In this document: one piece after another, positions 43,292 through 52,708 of the stretch
How the letters are laid out: the number at the start of each line of letters is the position of its first letter
Position numbering within the stretch: position 1 is the stretch's first letter
Assembly (NCBI GenBank): GCA_965225625.1
Contig: CBDDBH010000034.1
Location: 186,001-250,000, forward strand
Length of the DNA: 64,000 nt
Origin: CBDDBH01 sp965225625
GTDB taxonomy: Bacteria; Pseudomonadota; Gammaproteobacteria; JADZEE01
Direction: 5' to 3'
Translations under genes and position numbers: made by a program
Notes under the pieces: model-generated
The model's database searches: none
What the model was told of the DNA's origin: nothing
Seen by the model: the letters and a program-made list of their open reading frames with translations, nothing else

Positions 43292-44493
43292 TGCTGCTCT
43301 AGCGCATCCAGTACTTGTTGGGTAAAGCGGTGATGCATCGCGTCCCAGAACGGCGAGTAGTACTGGCTGTCGAAAGCCGGTGAACGTCGGGCGCGTTGTA
43401 TCGCCTCAGTGATGCGGCCATCTTCGAGGCCGCCTTGATGGAAGGCGTTAAGAGCGTCTTTGCGGGCTTGGAGTTGTTCGGCTGAAGTGGCGGCGTCGCG
43501 CGCGTAAAATTGCGCGCGCAGCGTGTGGGTTCGGCCCGGTCCCGCCGGTAGGGCAATAATCAGGTGGACGAGCTGGGCGAATATTCCAACGTGCAAATTG
43601 GGAAAAAGCGATCCGAAGTAGCCGTATGTCGGCGGCTGATCGGCCGTATGACCGAGGTGAGGGAATGGGAACTGCGGATACGTATGTTGGAATTGCGTAA
43701 ACACGTAACGCAATGCCATGAAAGATCCGTCGATATAGTCTTCACAGGTCTTGCGGCCGTCGGGGCTTAGTCTCGGAACTTCGGGCGACGCCGCGTAGAA
43801 ATCGTGTACGAAGGATTCGTGCAATACATTAATCCCCCAGTTTTCGTAATGCGTCTTCCAATTCGTCGCAAGATCTTCGGGATCCAGTAACGGCGAGCCA
43901 TGCTCATTGCGAGAGATGTTCAGTGCGTCGACACGCCAGTCAGTTGTGATCCGCTGTAGCGGTGTAATGTGTTGCGAAAACTCCGGTGCCTCACCACTCA
44001 AGTCGACGAACAGCACCGGCCCCCAGGATGCGCTGCGTACTTCAATCAGATCCCCGCGTTTTTCGGCAAGCGACGCAGGGGCCGTTTGCCAGCTGCCGTC
44101 CCAGCGCGGTGTGGAAAGGAGTTTGCCTGCTAGCGAGTAGCGCCAACCGTGGTAGGGCGTGACGATTTCCCGTTGGTCGTGAGCGGGGGCGATGGCTGCC
44201 AGGCAGCCGTCATATGGCACGATGTTGTGAAACACGCGGATCTGATCATCCTCCGCGCGGGTGATCAATAACGGGAGCCCGCATAGTTCCATCGGCAGCA
44301 GATCGCCCGTAGCTGCAAGCTGGGCGTTGAATCCAATCGCGGCCCAGTGGCGGCTAAAGATTCGCTCGGTTTCCAGCTGGTAGAACCGGTCCGATGTAAA
44401 TGCCTGGCGTGGCAGCGTGCGAGCGCTTTGTATCGGCGCACGACAGGCCGCGCGCTGCTCCGGCGACAATAGGGTATCGAGCAGATCAGACAT
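43288..44493 (-). CDS. Rieske-oxygenase alpha-subunit homologue lacking Rieske ligands
   Basis: A 401-residue protein matching ring-hydroxylating oxygenase large subunits from end to end. The Rieske domain region reads FHNIVPYDGC, where C-x-H is expected (V92, Y94), and TPYHGW, where C-P-Y-H is expected (T112). Only H115 of the four ligands survives, so a [2Fe-2S] cluster is unlikely. The catalytic iron site keeps H225 and H230 (HESFVH), but the bridging Asp position is Asn222. The whole frame is intact and coupled to neighbours (start right after the MetE-like stop; stop overlaps the next start), so it is not a pseudogene. It may be a cluster-free non-haem iron enzyme or a non-catalytic subunit. 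Confidence 0.85.
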   Translation of the reverse strand: MSDLLDTLLSPEQRAACRAPIQSARTLPRQAFTSDRFYQLETERIFSRHWAAIGFNAQLAATGDLLPMELCGLPLLITRAEDDQIRVFHNIVPYDGCLAAIAPAHDQREIVTPYHGWRYSLAGKLLSTPRWDGSWQTAPASLAEKRGDLIEVRSASWGPVLFVDLSGEAPEFSQHITPLQRITTDWRVDALNISRNEHGSPLLDPEDLATNWKTHYENWGINVLHESFVHDFYAASPEVPRLSPDGRKTCEDYIDGSFMALRYVFTQFQHTYPQFPFPHLGHTADQPPTYGYFGSLFPNLHVGIFAQLVHLIIALPAGPGRTHTLRAQFYARDAATSAEQLQARKDALNAFHQGGLEDGRITEAIQRARRSPAFDSQYYSPFWDAMHHRFTQQVLDALEQQ

Positions 44494-45624
44494 CTAGGGG
44501 TTCCCCCAGACATCGCTGGCTACTTCGACGACCATGCGCAATTTGTTGCGCTGATCCTCTGTAGTCACTTTGTTGCCTTCCACAACGCTGGCAAAACCGC
44601 ACTGCGGACTCAGCGCCAAATCCGCATACGGCACGAAACGGCTCGCGTCGTCTATGCGCCGCTTCACATCCGCGGCCTGTTCGAGTTCTCCGATTTTAGT
44701 CGAGACGAGTCCAAGTACGACTTTTCGCCCTGCCGGTACCGAACTCAAGGGCTCAAAGTCGCCGGAACGTTCATCGTCAAATTCGAGCAACAGTGTATCC
44801 ACATCGAGCTTGGCCAATACCGGCTCGGCAATGCTCTGATAGCCGCCGGCTGCCATCCACGAACTACGTGCATTGCCTCGGCAGATATGCAGTGCGAGGC
44901 AGGTCTCCGCGCTTCGCTCGCTATGACAGGCGTTGATTACCTCGACGTACTGGTCGAGCAAGTGCTCACAGCTCACCCCGTGCAACGTACTCAACATTTC
45001 CCGCATCTTCGCGTCTACGAACAGCGACAGGTAGGGGTCATCGATTTGGATGTATTTACAACCAGCTTGTTCCAGATCGGCGATTTCCGCGCGGAAGACA
45101 CCGACAATATCCGCCCACATCGCGTCCAGGCTCGGATATGCAGCTGTGTCTATCGCTTTACGACCACCGAGAATGTGGATACGTATCGGCGTTGGGCAGG
45201 TGATCTTGGCGAAATTTTGTGTAACCGAACTTAAAAAGCGGTAGTCATCGACCGTGATGGGTTTTGGTCGCCCAAGCTTCTCGCGTACCAATACCGTTTT
45301 GGGTATGTAGCCGGATTTCTCGGTGGCATTATCCTTGAACGCGCTGGCGTCGAGCTGCGCACCGATCTCCACACCTTCAATGTTTCTGAAGAAGTCAATC
45401 CAAAAATTCTCACGACGAAACTCGCCGTCACTGATGATCTCAAGACCGACGGATTCCTGCAGGGCCACCGCATCGCGGATAGCCTGGTCTTCGATATCGC
45501 GCAATTGTGTGTCGTCGATATCGCCAGCAGCGTGATTGGCACGCGCCGCGTGTACTGATTGCGGTCGTAACAGGCTGCCAAGGTGATCGGCACGGTAAAA
45601 AAGTTTGCCGTTTGTACTGTGCAC
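44494..45624 (-). CDS. MetE C-terminal-domain-like methyl/alkyl transferase
   Basis: A 376-residue TIM-barrel protein of the cobalamin-independent methionine synthase / epoxyalkane:coenzyme M transferase superfamily. It has an N-terminal HLGSLLRP, SDGEFRREN, IQIDDP, and zinc ligands HIC (His, Cys), a downstream Glu (LLLEFDD) and SPQCGFAS (Cys). It lacks the N-terminal folate-binding half of true MetE, so it is not a standard methionine synthase. It may take a methyl or alkyl group from a small substrate. First gene of the operon with the Rieske-less protein and the carbamoylase; GTG start with no strong ribosome site. Confidence 0.85.
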   Translation of the reverse strand: MHSTNGKLFYRADHLGSLLRPQSVHAARANHAAGDIDDTQLRDIEDQAIRDAVALQESVGLEIISDGEFRRENFWIDFFRNIEGVEIGAQLDASAFKDNATEKSGYIPKTVLVREKLGRPKPITVDDYRFLSSVTQNFAKITCPTPIRIHILGGRKAIDTAAYPSLDAMWADIVGVFRAEIADLEQAGCKYIQIDDPYLSLFVDAKMREMLSTLHGVSCEHLLDQYVEVINACHSERSAETCLALHICRGNARSSWMAAGGYQSIAEPVLAKLDVDTLLLEFDDERSGDFEPLSSVPAGRKVVLGLVSTKIGELEQAADVKRRIDDASRFVPYADLALSPQCGFASVVEGNKVTTEDQRNKLRMVVEVASDVWGNP

Positions 45625-45650
45625 GTTGTTGTCGGCGTAATGTTGGTTGA

Positions 45651-46286
45651 CTATTTTCTGTGGGCGACTATCAGTCCGTCCCGGATCGGCACGACGCTGG
45701 CGATCCAGTTCGAATCGCCAGTGATTCTACGGGTGAATTCGCGGATGCCTTCCGTGTCTGCCGAGTTGTCGTGGTCATCGAAAATGGAACCCCCCCAAAG
45801 CATATTGTCGATAATCAGCGTGCCACCAGAGCGCAGTTTGGTGTTGATGACGTCGAGCGACTCCGGGTAGGCGTCCTTGTCAATGTCATTGAAGATTAGA
45901 TCGAACGGCCCATCGGACTCGCGTAAAGCCTGAATGGCTTCACTGACGTGAAATTTTACGGTGTCGCCGAAACCCAGAGTCCCGAGGTGGCCACGTGCAC
46001 GCGCAGACAGATCCTGATCCCAGACTACGTGATGTACTTCGCCACCGCCGTTTTCGACAACTGCCTGTGCGAACCATGCGGTTGAATAACCGTAACCTGA
46101 TCCCAGCTCGAACACGCGTCGTGCGCCGATCATTCGGGCAAGCTGATAGCACAGCTGCCCTGCGGCGGGACCGATTATGGGGAATCGGTGGCGTTTGGCG
46201 TAGTCTTCCATCTTGCGCATTTCGTCCGGGCGTTCAGGCACGAGTCCGTCCAGATAGGGTCGTAATTGTTGATAATCGATAGTCAT
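45651..46286 (-). CDS. Class I SAM-dependent O-methyltransferase
   Basis: A 211-residue cytosolic methyltransferase of the COMT/CCoAOMT-like (Methyltransf_24/3) group. The SAM-binding motif FELGSGYGYSTAW and the metal region FDLIFNDIDKD and IIDNMLWGG are clear. ATG 46286 (MTIDYQQ) is preferred over an opening at 46304. It lies 27 bp upstream of the MetE-like gene on the same strand and may belong to its operon, so the unit could contain both methyl-adding and methyl-removing enzymes. Confidence 0.88.
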   Translation of the reverse strand: MTIDYQQLRPYLDGLVPERPDEMRKMEDYAKRHRFPIIGPAAGQLCYQLARMIGARRVFELGSGYGYSTAWFAQAVVENGGGEVHHVVWDQDLSARARGHLGTLGFGDTVKFHVSEAIQALRESDGPFDLIFNDIDKDAYPESLDVINTKLRSGGTLIIDNMLWGGSIFDDHDNSADTEGIREFTRRITGDSNWIASVVPIRDGLIVAHRK

Positions 46287-46363
46287 GGCGAGCTCTGATT
46301 CCAATGAGAAGAAGTCGAAAGTCGTTCTAGATCGTGGACCGGCTTTACCGCTCGATTACGGCC

Positions 46364-46804
46364 TTAGCTGTCCGCGGGTTCTTCGTGCAACAGGGTATTG
46401 ACGGCTTGGTGCAGATTTTCCTCGCTTTCACCGTGTTCTTGCCCGTCAACCATACGTTCTACAAGATTGCGTACCAAGGTTCGGCGGAAACCGAGAACTG
46501 GCGCAATTTGAAGGCAGAAATCCATCTCCTTGGGATCTATCGCACCATCGACTAGCATCATCTCGATTATCTCGTAGAGTTGCTTAAAACGCGCATCGTC
46601 GTCTGTTGGAACCGTGAACGTAATTCCTGTGCCGCGCTCCCATAGGCCTTTGACCTCATCGACAGTGACTCCCCATTGTTCGCCGACACTGAACAGATGC
46701 TCGAGTTCCGCCGGATCCACACGGCCGTCAATCCTTGCCATGTTCAATAAAGTCAAAAAGTGGGTTTTACGTTCTTTTGCCGACCGTGAACTGTCAACGT
46801 CCAT
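46364..46804 (-). CDS. TerB-like protein
   Basis: A 146-residue acidic helical protein with two TerB/DjlA-N-like repeats (FLTLLNMARIDGRVDPAELEHL and IEMMLVDGAIDPKEMDFC). Repeats of this type bind divalent metals or membranes and occur in tellurite and stress systems. The start at 46804 has an excellent ribosome site (GGAGG). A longer frame reaching 47464 overlaps the GloB-like gene and is rejected. Divergent from that gene. Confidence 0.8.
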   Translation of the reverse strand: MDVDSSRSAKERKTHFLTLLNMARIDGRVDPAELEHLFSVGEQWGVTVDEVKGLWERGTGITFTVPTDDDARFKQLYEIIEMMLVDGAIDPKEMDFCLQIAPVLGFRRTLVRNLVERMVDGQEHGESEENLHQAVNTLLHEEPADS

Positions 46805-46939
46805 TATTACGTCCCTCCAGATGTGCTTAAAAGCTGCCTCGTTATTCACGCGAGCGTGCGACGTCAGTATGATATGCCCCCTGCGCTGTGGCAATGCGGC
46901 ATATTGAAACCTAACGTTAAAAACTGTGGAGTTGAAGAG

Positions 46940-47731
46940 ATGATCGTTGAACAGGTTTGGACAGATAACGCCTATCGCAATTTTAACTATCTGATTGTCT
47001 GTCCTGAGAGCGGAGAGGCCATGGCAATCGATCCACTCGATCATGAGCGGTGCCTGAATGCCGCCAAAGAGCAAAGTTGGCAAGTCACGCAGATCCTGAA
47101 TACACACGAACATTTCGATCACACCGGCGGTAACGAAGCGATGGTCGCCGCAACCGGCGCGAAGTTGCTGGCGCATCAAAACGCCAGCGACAAGATCCCG
47201 GGGATGGACCGCGGCCTCAAGGCCGGCGACATCATCAGTGTTGGACGCACAGTCGAGCTTGAAGCGCTGGACACGCCTGGGCATACCATGAGTCACGTGT
47301 GTTTGTTGTCGCATACGGATACGCCGGGATTGTTCTGCGGCGATACTCTGTTCAACGCCGGCGCCGGCAACTGCCACAACGGCGGTCATCCGAACGAACT
47401 GTATGACACGTTCGCTGGACAGTTGGCTAAACTGCCGGATGAAACGCAAATCTTTCCGGGACACGACTACATTACCAATAACCTCGGGTTTACACTCGAT
47501 CGTGAACCGGATAATGCGAAAGCCAAGGCGTTATTGAACGAAATCGGTGATCAGGATCCAAATGCAGCGATGATTTCGACGCTGGGCCTGGAAAAGGAAA
47601 TTAACACGTTTTTCCGCCTGCACAGCCCATCCGTCATTGCCCGGATCCGCGAGGCGTTCCCGGATCTATCTGAGGAGCCAGATCCGAAGACTGTATTTTT
47701 GAAGCTCAGAGAATTACGCAATAAATGGTAG
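46940..47731 (+). CDS. GloB-like hydroxyacylglutathione hydrolase family protein
   Basis: A 263-residue MBL-fold metallohydrolase of the glyoxalase II group. The metal-binding motif THEHFDHTGG is clear, followed by DTPGHTMSHV, FCGDTLFNAGAG, FPGHDY and the C-terminal HxxxK-type region. It would hydrolyse S-D-lactoylglutathione or a related thioester. Starts at ATG 46940; longer frames (46823) overlap the divergent TerB gene leader. A gshA gene is 2.5 kb away, consistent with glutathione use. Confidence 0.88.
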   Translation: MIVEQVWTDNAYRNFNYLIVCPESGEAMAIDPLDHERCLNAAKEQSWQVTQILNTHEHFDHTGGNEAMVAATGAKLLAHQNASDKIPGMDRGLKAGDIISVGRTVELEALDTPGHTMSHVCLLSHTDTPGLFCGDTLFNAGAGNCHNGGHPNELYDTFAGQLAKLPDETQIFPGHDYITNNLGFTLDREPDNAKAKALLNEIGDQDPNAAMISTLGLEKEINTFFRLHSPSVIARIREAFPDLSEEPDPKTVFLKLRELRNKW

Positions 47732-47748
47732 CTGCCTGGCCCGTGTCG

Positions 47749-49140
47749 CTAGACGTCAATTTGTCCGGGAGGCTGACCCAGGCGTTCGCGCGCGGTGCCC
47801 AGGACTTGTTCGACTGCGCTGGCAATCTGCAGTAACCGCACGTCCTCGCCGGCGCGGGCCATGAGTTGCAGCCCAACCGGCATGGCTGCGGCGTCAAGCC
47901 CTACCGGCATGCTGATGGCGCATAGATTGAGAAGATTGCCCATGCTGGTGTTACGCAATGCGAGCATGTTGGCGCGCCGGTAATCCTCAAGTTCGATGAC
48001 TTCTTCCAGCACGGGTGGAGTATTGGGGACCGTGGGTGTCGCAATTACATCCACGCCTGCAAACCGCGTGTCGGCCGACTTGCTCAATTCCTGTAGCGCC
48101 CGCCGGCGTTGCAGATACTCCACCGCGGTTAATGCGGCAGCATCGGGCATGCGGGCTCTAACCCGGGGATCCAAGGTATCCATCCACTCGGGAAGTGCAT
48201 TGCTGAGAAAATCGTAGAACTCCGGTGCAGCAAGATGCCCGATCTTGAAGATCTCGAACGCTGCTTGCGTTTCAGGTAATTGGATAACCTGCAATCGCGC
48301 CCCAGCGCGTTCCAGTTCCTCGAGGGCGCCACGTACGCTTTCGCCAACACCCGGATCACAGTCGCTCCAGAAAAAATCTTCGCAAACGCCAATGCTGAGC
48401 TGCGAGGGCGAGAGTAGATTGCCGACTGGGAAGGCACGCTTGTCTATTTGTGAAAATCCAAGCGCGGCGTCGGCAACGGTGCGTGCAAGAATGCCAGGTG
48501 TGTCGAGACTCGGACTCAACGGTACGATTCCCTGCAGTGGCCAGCGGCCATGGCTGGTTTTCACGCCCACAGTGCCGGTCATGCTCGCCGGGATCCGCAC
48601 TGAGCCCGCGGTATCGGTGCCCAAGGCAAGCATTGCGTCACAATGCAGGCTGACGCCCGCGCCGGCGCTGGACCCACCCGGCGCGCGATGCTGAGTTGCG
48701 TCCCACGGATTGCGTGGCACCGGCCAATGTGGGTTGCTGCCCAGACCACCAAAGGCGAATTCGACGGTGTGTGTTTTCCCCGTAATTACGGCAAGTTGGC
48801 TGCGCAAACTCGCCACGACCGGACCCGCCTGTTCCCAGCTCTCGGGCAATGCTTTCGGAGAGCCCGCAAATGTGGCATAGCCAGGGACACCGTAGAGGTC
48901 TTTGGCTGAAATCGGGATCCCCTGTAGCGGTCCCATATCGATGCCGAGCGCAAACGCGGCATCGGCCACGTCCGCTTCCCGAAGTTGGCGTTCCGGATCG
49001 CGGCTCTTATACGCCGCAAGTCCTTGGCCGACCTCGTCATAGCGTTGCTGCGCAGTTTCAAGCAGTGAACGAACCGTCAGCGACCCGTCTCGTAATGCCG
49101 TGTTTATCTCTGCCAGCGGGCGGTCCCACAATGTACTCAT
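47749..49140 (-). CDS. Amidase-signature family hydrolase
   Basis: A 463-residue amidase of the Ser-cisSer-Lys type: catalytic Lys in SAKDLYG, cis-Ser in the GGSSAGAGVSL region, nucleophile Ser in GTDTAGSVRIPA, plus VGVKTSHGRWP. GatA-like amidotransferase is less likely, because gatB and gatC are absent. The reaction is C-N bond hydrolysis of an unknown amide. Its neighbours (amidohydrolase and methyltransferase genes) hint at a nitrogenous substrate, but no operon link is visible. Convergent with the GloB-like gene. Confidence 0.9.
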   Translation of the reverse strand: MSTLWDRPLAEINTALRDGSLTVRSLLETAQQRYDEVGQGLAAYKSRDPERQLREADVADAAFALGIDMGPLQGIPISAKDLYGVPGYATFAGSPKALPESWEQAGPVVASLRSQLAVITGKTHTVEFAFGGLGSNPHWPVPRNPWDATQHRAPGGSSAGAGVSLHCDAMLALGTDTAGSVRIPASMTGTVGVKTSHGRWPLQGIVPLSPSLDTPGILARTVADAALGFSQIDKRAFPVGNLLSPSQLSIGVCEDFFWSDCDPGVGESVRGALEELERAGARLQVIQLPETQAAFEIFKIGHLAAPEFYDFLSNALPEWMDTLDPRVRARMPDAAALTAVEYLQRRRALQELSKSADTRFAGVDVIATPTVPNTPPVLEEVIELEDYRRANMLALRNTSMGNLLNLCAISMPVGLDAAAMPVGLQLMARAGEDVRLLQIASAVEQVLGTARERLGQPPGQIDV

Positions 49141-49435
49141 TACCTGACTCCTGTCATGCAGTGTCTGTTGCCACTACACGCCGGCGTGGGCGTGGTCGGC
49201 GAATAAGGGACTTAGTGCGGGAATTGTTACCGCGTGGCCCGTACTAAGCAAATCGCTTATCCTTACGCGCTTGTTAACCGGTAGGGCAGGAGAGCCGTGC
49301 AGCCGTTATCTATCAAACCGGTCTTATCCAGGCTACCTTCATCGACCGCGAACACACGCAGTACGGATCCGCTTGCTTAATATGTCAGCATTTACGCGAA
49401 CTACATTTCAGCACTCGCTGTAAGTCCATCAACTT
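49141..49435. other. Gene-free gap upstream of gshA
   Basis: A 295-bp divergent gap between the amidase and gshA. No ORF, tRNA or clear hairpin with a T-run was found; it probably carries both promoters. Confidence 0.3.
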
Positions 49436-51007
49436 ATGTACAAGATCGCAGAACAGCGTTTGCGACGTTTGCTCAATGCCGGCGACGAGGGACTGCTGCG
49501 TGGCGGAAAAAAGGGACTTGAGAAGGAAAGCCTACGAGTTACCGCGGATGGGCAGATCGCGCAATCACCGCACCCGGCAAGCTTGGGCTCAACCCTGACG
49601 CATCCTTATATAACGACCGATTACTCCGAAGCTCTAATCGAACTCATCACTCCGCCGTCACCGGATATCACGGAGACCACCGCGTTCCTGACCGAAATTC
49701 ACCAGTATGTGTATCAGCATCTGCAAGATGAGTTGCTGTGGGCTGCGAGCATGCCATGCGCCGTTGGCGATGATAAGAGCATTCCGATCGCAGACTACGG
49801 CAGCTCAAACGTCGGCATGATGAAACACGTCTACCGGCGTGGTCTGGAATATCGCTACGGCCGCCGTATGCAGGCTATCTCTGGCATACATTTCAATTAC
49901 TCGTTACCTGAACAGTTTTGGCCGGTATTTCAGGATGAAGAAGATGATGCCGGCAGCTTGCAGGAATTCATAGGTGATAAATACTTCGCATTGATAAGGA
50001 ATTTTTTACGCTTTGAATGGCTGGTGCTTTACCTATTCGGTTCGTCGCCAGCCATTTGTAAATCGTTTCTTGCCGGACGCGCGACGCGTTTCGAGGAGTT
50101 CGATCCGTCTACCTATTATTTGCCCTACGCCACATCGCTACGCATGAGCGATATTGGTTATAAAAATAAAAATCAGGCTGTTTTGAATATTGCCTACAAC
50201 AGTCTCGATGAGTATGTCTCCAGTCTCACGCGGGCGATCGAAACGCCGTACCCTGAATATGAAGCCGTCGGTGTGATCCGCGATGGACAATACATGCAGC
50301 TCAATACCAATATTCTGCAAATTGAAAATGAATTCTACAGTTTCGTACGCCCCAAACAGACAACGCTATCCGGCGAAAAACCCACGGTTGCATTGAAGCG
50401 CCGCGGTGTTCAATACGTGGAAATACGTGCACTTGATGTCGGGCTGCTGGATCCTTGCGGCGTAAACGACGCACAGTTGCGCTTTCTCGAAATATTTTTG
50501 CTGTTCTGCCTGCTACAGGATAGCCCGCTGATTGACGCCCAGGAGCAGCGCAGTATCGACTATAACGAGCGGACGGTTGCGTTGCGGGGCAGAGAACCCG
50601 GTTTGAAGTTACAGCAAAACAATCACTGGCGGGGACTCGCTGAATGGCTGCAGGAGATTTTTACCCAGCTACAGCCCTTGAGTTCGATCCTCGATGGTGA
50701 TGACGAAACGCGGCCCTACAGCGGTGCACTCGCTGAACAAATGGAAAAGGCAGCTGCACCGCACGACCTGCCATCGGCGCGGATCCTGTCGGCAATGCGC
50801 GCTCGCGAATTACCCTTCGCAAAATACGCAATGGAGGTTTCGCAGGCGCATCTCGAACATTTTCGCTCATCGTCGATGGACGAAGCACGCACTAGCAAGC
50901 TGCGCACGCTTGCGGAAGAATCCCTGCAGAAGCAGCGTGAAATTGAGCAGTCCGATTCGCTGTCGTTTGCGGAATACCTGCAACGTTATTTCGCTCAAAA
51001 ACTTTGA
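49436..51007 (+). CDS. gshA: Glutamate-cysteine ligase
   Basis: A 523-residue ATP-dependent ligase making gamma-glutamylcysteine, the first step of glutathione synthesis. It is the gammaproteobacterial type (GshA, class 1): GGKKGLEKESLRV, TTDYSEALIELITPP, GSSNVGMMKHVYRRGLEYRYG, GIHFNYSLP, GSSPAICKSF, the DPSTYYLPYATSLRMSDIGY region, VEIRALD. ATG 49436 is the first of the frame; no strong ribosome site is seen. Divergent from the amidase. Confidence 0.97.
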   Translation: MYKIAEQRLRRLLNAGDEGLLRGGKKGLEKESLRVTADGQIAQSPHPASLGSTLTHPYITTDYSEALIELITPPSPDITETTAFLTEIHQYVYQHLQDELLWAASMPCAVGDDKSIPIADYGSSNVGMMKHVYRRGLEYRYGRRMQAISGIHFNYSLPEQFWPVFQDEEDDAGSLQEFIGDKYFALIRNFLRFEWLVLYLFGSSPAICKSFLAGRATRFEEFDPSTYYLPYATSLRMSDIGYKNKNQAVLNIAYNSLDEYVSSLTRAIETPYPEYEAVGVIRDGQYMQLNTNILQIENEFYSFVRPKQTTLSGEKPTVALKRRGVQYVEIRALDVGLLDPCGVNDAQLRFLEIFLLFCLLQDSPLIDAQEQRSIDYNERTVALRGREPGLKLQQNNHWRGLAEWLQEIFTQLQPLSSILDGDDETRPYSGALAEQMEKAAAPHDLPSARILSAMRARELPFAKYAMEVSQAHLEHFRSSSMDEARTSKLRTLAEESLQKQREIEQSDSLSFAEYLQRYFAQKL

Positions 51008-51032
51008 TCGAAATACAGTTACTGCATTCTAC

Positions 51033-51851
51033 CTAGGCCGGGGTAGGGTGCCAGCCAGCGTCCGCATAAAGCTGTCCGCTGACCGCCGAGTTCGAGACCA
51101 TGAAACAAATAGCGTCGGCAATCTCGTCGGGCCGGATCAATCGCTTCAATTGGGTTGCCGGTAGGACATCGTCGGCGATGTATTCGTCACCCAGGGCGCG
51201 GACCATGGGGGTATCGGTGAAACCCGGATGGATCACGCCGGTACGCACGCCGTAGAACATGGCCTCTTTCATGAGCGTGGCGGCGGCGCCTTCTAGCCCC
51301 GCTTTGGAGGCGGCGTAAGCGATTTGGCCGCGGTTGCCCTGGGACGAAACTGAGCCAATAAACACTACGGCACCCTGCACACCTTCGTGCGGCTGCCAAC
51401 GTTTCTTGCCTTTGTCGTGACGCGTTTGCGCCACCCGTGCAACGGTCTCCAACGCCCAGTAGATAGGTGCGATCAAATCGACTTCAATGACCTCGCGAAA
51501 CGTCTCGATGGGGTAAATCTGCGCTTTTCCGCTATCGCGATTGAGTTTTACCGAGAGCGAATCTCGCGTCATCCCGGCAGCCGGCACGCACACGTTTACT
51601 GTTTCGAACTGTTCACACATGGTGTCAAAGACCGCCGTACGGAAAGCGGCGTCGGTCGCGTCGCCTTGGAATGCATAAGCCACCGTTTTGCCAAGTTCGC
51701 GATTAATATCCGCCGCAACGTCGTCAATTGCGTCAGACAAATCGACACAGGCGACAGCCTGCCCACCCCGGCGTGCGAGTTCACATGCTACTGAGCGGCC
51801 TATGCCACCCGCCGCTCCAGTTACAACCACGATTTTTCCAGTGATTTCCAT
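51033..51851 (-). CDS. Short-chain dehydrogenase/reductase
   Basis: A 272-residue NAD(P)-dependent SDR. Cofactor motif TGAAGGIG (residues about 11-18), NNAG position degenerate (PAAG), catalytic Ser in IGSVSSQG and Tyr/Lys in YAASK. An insertion near residues 150-170 (HDKGKKRWQPHEG) is unusual. Acidic residue after strand 2 (CVDLSDA) suggests NAD preference. Substrate unknown. It is transcribed toward gshA. Confidence 0.9.
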   Translation of the reverse strand: MEITGKIVVVTGAAGGIGRSVACELARRGGQAVACVDLSDAIDDVAADINRELGKTVAYAFQGDATDAAFRTAVFDTMCEQFETVNVCVPAAGMTRDSLSVKLNRDSGKAQIYPIETFREVIEVDLIAPIYWALETVARVAQTRHDKGKKRWQPHEGVQGAVVFIGSVSSQGNRGQIAYAASKAGLEGAAATLMKEAMFYGVRTGVIHPGFTDTPMVRALGDEYIADDVLPATQLKRLIRPDEIADAICFMVSNSAVSGQLYADAGWHPTPA

Positions 51852-52017
51852 GTGTTATTGCGCCCTCCACGGATCGGGCCAGGATGCTGGCCGTAGACTG
51901 CAACCAATTTTAGCTTGATTTTTGTGCACTGCAATATAAATTGTTGCTGGTATCGAATACGACACCGCGTTAGCGTATCGGTCCAATGGCGTATTTCAAC
52001 ATGAGGAGCTCTCGGTT

Positions 52018-52671
52018 ATGGCCTTTTCAAGCAAGCTGCAAATGCCCGAATCCAGTCGCGCTTTGCCTGGGCGACCGCAGGCAATACCGGTACCACCCAC
52101 ACATTTCGTCAATGGCAATCCGCTGGCCACGCCTTATCCGGCTGAAATGCGTACAGCTATGTTTGGCCTGGGTTGTTTTTGGGGTGCGGAGCGCTGTTTT
52201 TGGCAAGCACCCGGCGTTTATTCAACCGCCGTCGGCTACGCGGGAGGGTATACGCCGAATGCGACTTATCAGGAGGTGTGTAGCGGGGCGACCGGGCACA
52301 ACGAGGTGGTACGAGTGGTCTACGACCCCGCTGCCATCAGTTACGCTCAGTTGCTGAAGATTTTCTGGGAATCACACGATCCGACCCAGGGGATGCGTCA
52401 GGGAAACGATGTGGGCACCCAATACCGATCCGGGATCTATCCATACGACGCCGAGCAGAGAGCCGCCGCGCAGGCATCACTCGATGAATATAACGCGTCA
52501 CTTGCGGCGGCCGGTTTCGCCACCATAACTACCGAGATTGTGGATGCGCCCGAGTTTTATTTCGCCGAAGATTATCACCAACAATACCTGGCAAAAAATC
52601 CGGGTGGTTATTGCGGCTTGGGCGGGACCGGCGTCAGCTGTGCATACAAAGACGTCGCAATGGCTGGTTAG
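52018..52671 (+). CDS. msrA: Peptide-methionine (S)-S-oxide reductase
   Basis: A 217-residue MsrA that repairs oxidised methionine in proteins using thioredoxin. The catalytic GCFWGAERCFW with the nucleophilic Cys (about residue 53) and GHNEVVRVVYDP are clear. HDPTQGMRQGNDVGTQYRSGIY and the resolving Cys near the C-terminus (GYCGLGGTGVSC) complete the set. A good ribosome site (ATGAGGAG) precedes. The N-terminal 45 residues are longer than in many relatives and are of low complexity. Lone gene between an SDR and the C13 peptidase. Confidence 0.95.
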   Translation: MAFSSKLQMPESSRALPGRPQAIPVPPTHFVNGNPLATPYPAEMRTAMFGLGCFWGAERCFWQAPGVYSTAVGYAGGYTPNATYQEVCSGATGHNEVVRVVYDPAAISYAQLLKIFWESHDPTQGMRQGNDVGTQYRSGIYPYDAEQRAAAQASLDEYNASLAAAGFATITTEIVDAPEFYFAEDYHQQYLAKNPGGYCGLGGTGVSCAYKDVAMAG

Positions 52672-52708
52672 TGCCTGCCGCTGGAAACGGTTGCACCACA
52701 ACTGCGGG

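Noticed and set aside
46364..47464. A 366-codon open frame on the minus strand
   Set aside because: Only the last 146 codons look like a protein (TerB-like) and have a good ribosome site. The rest lies opposite the clearly coding GloB-like gene.
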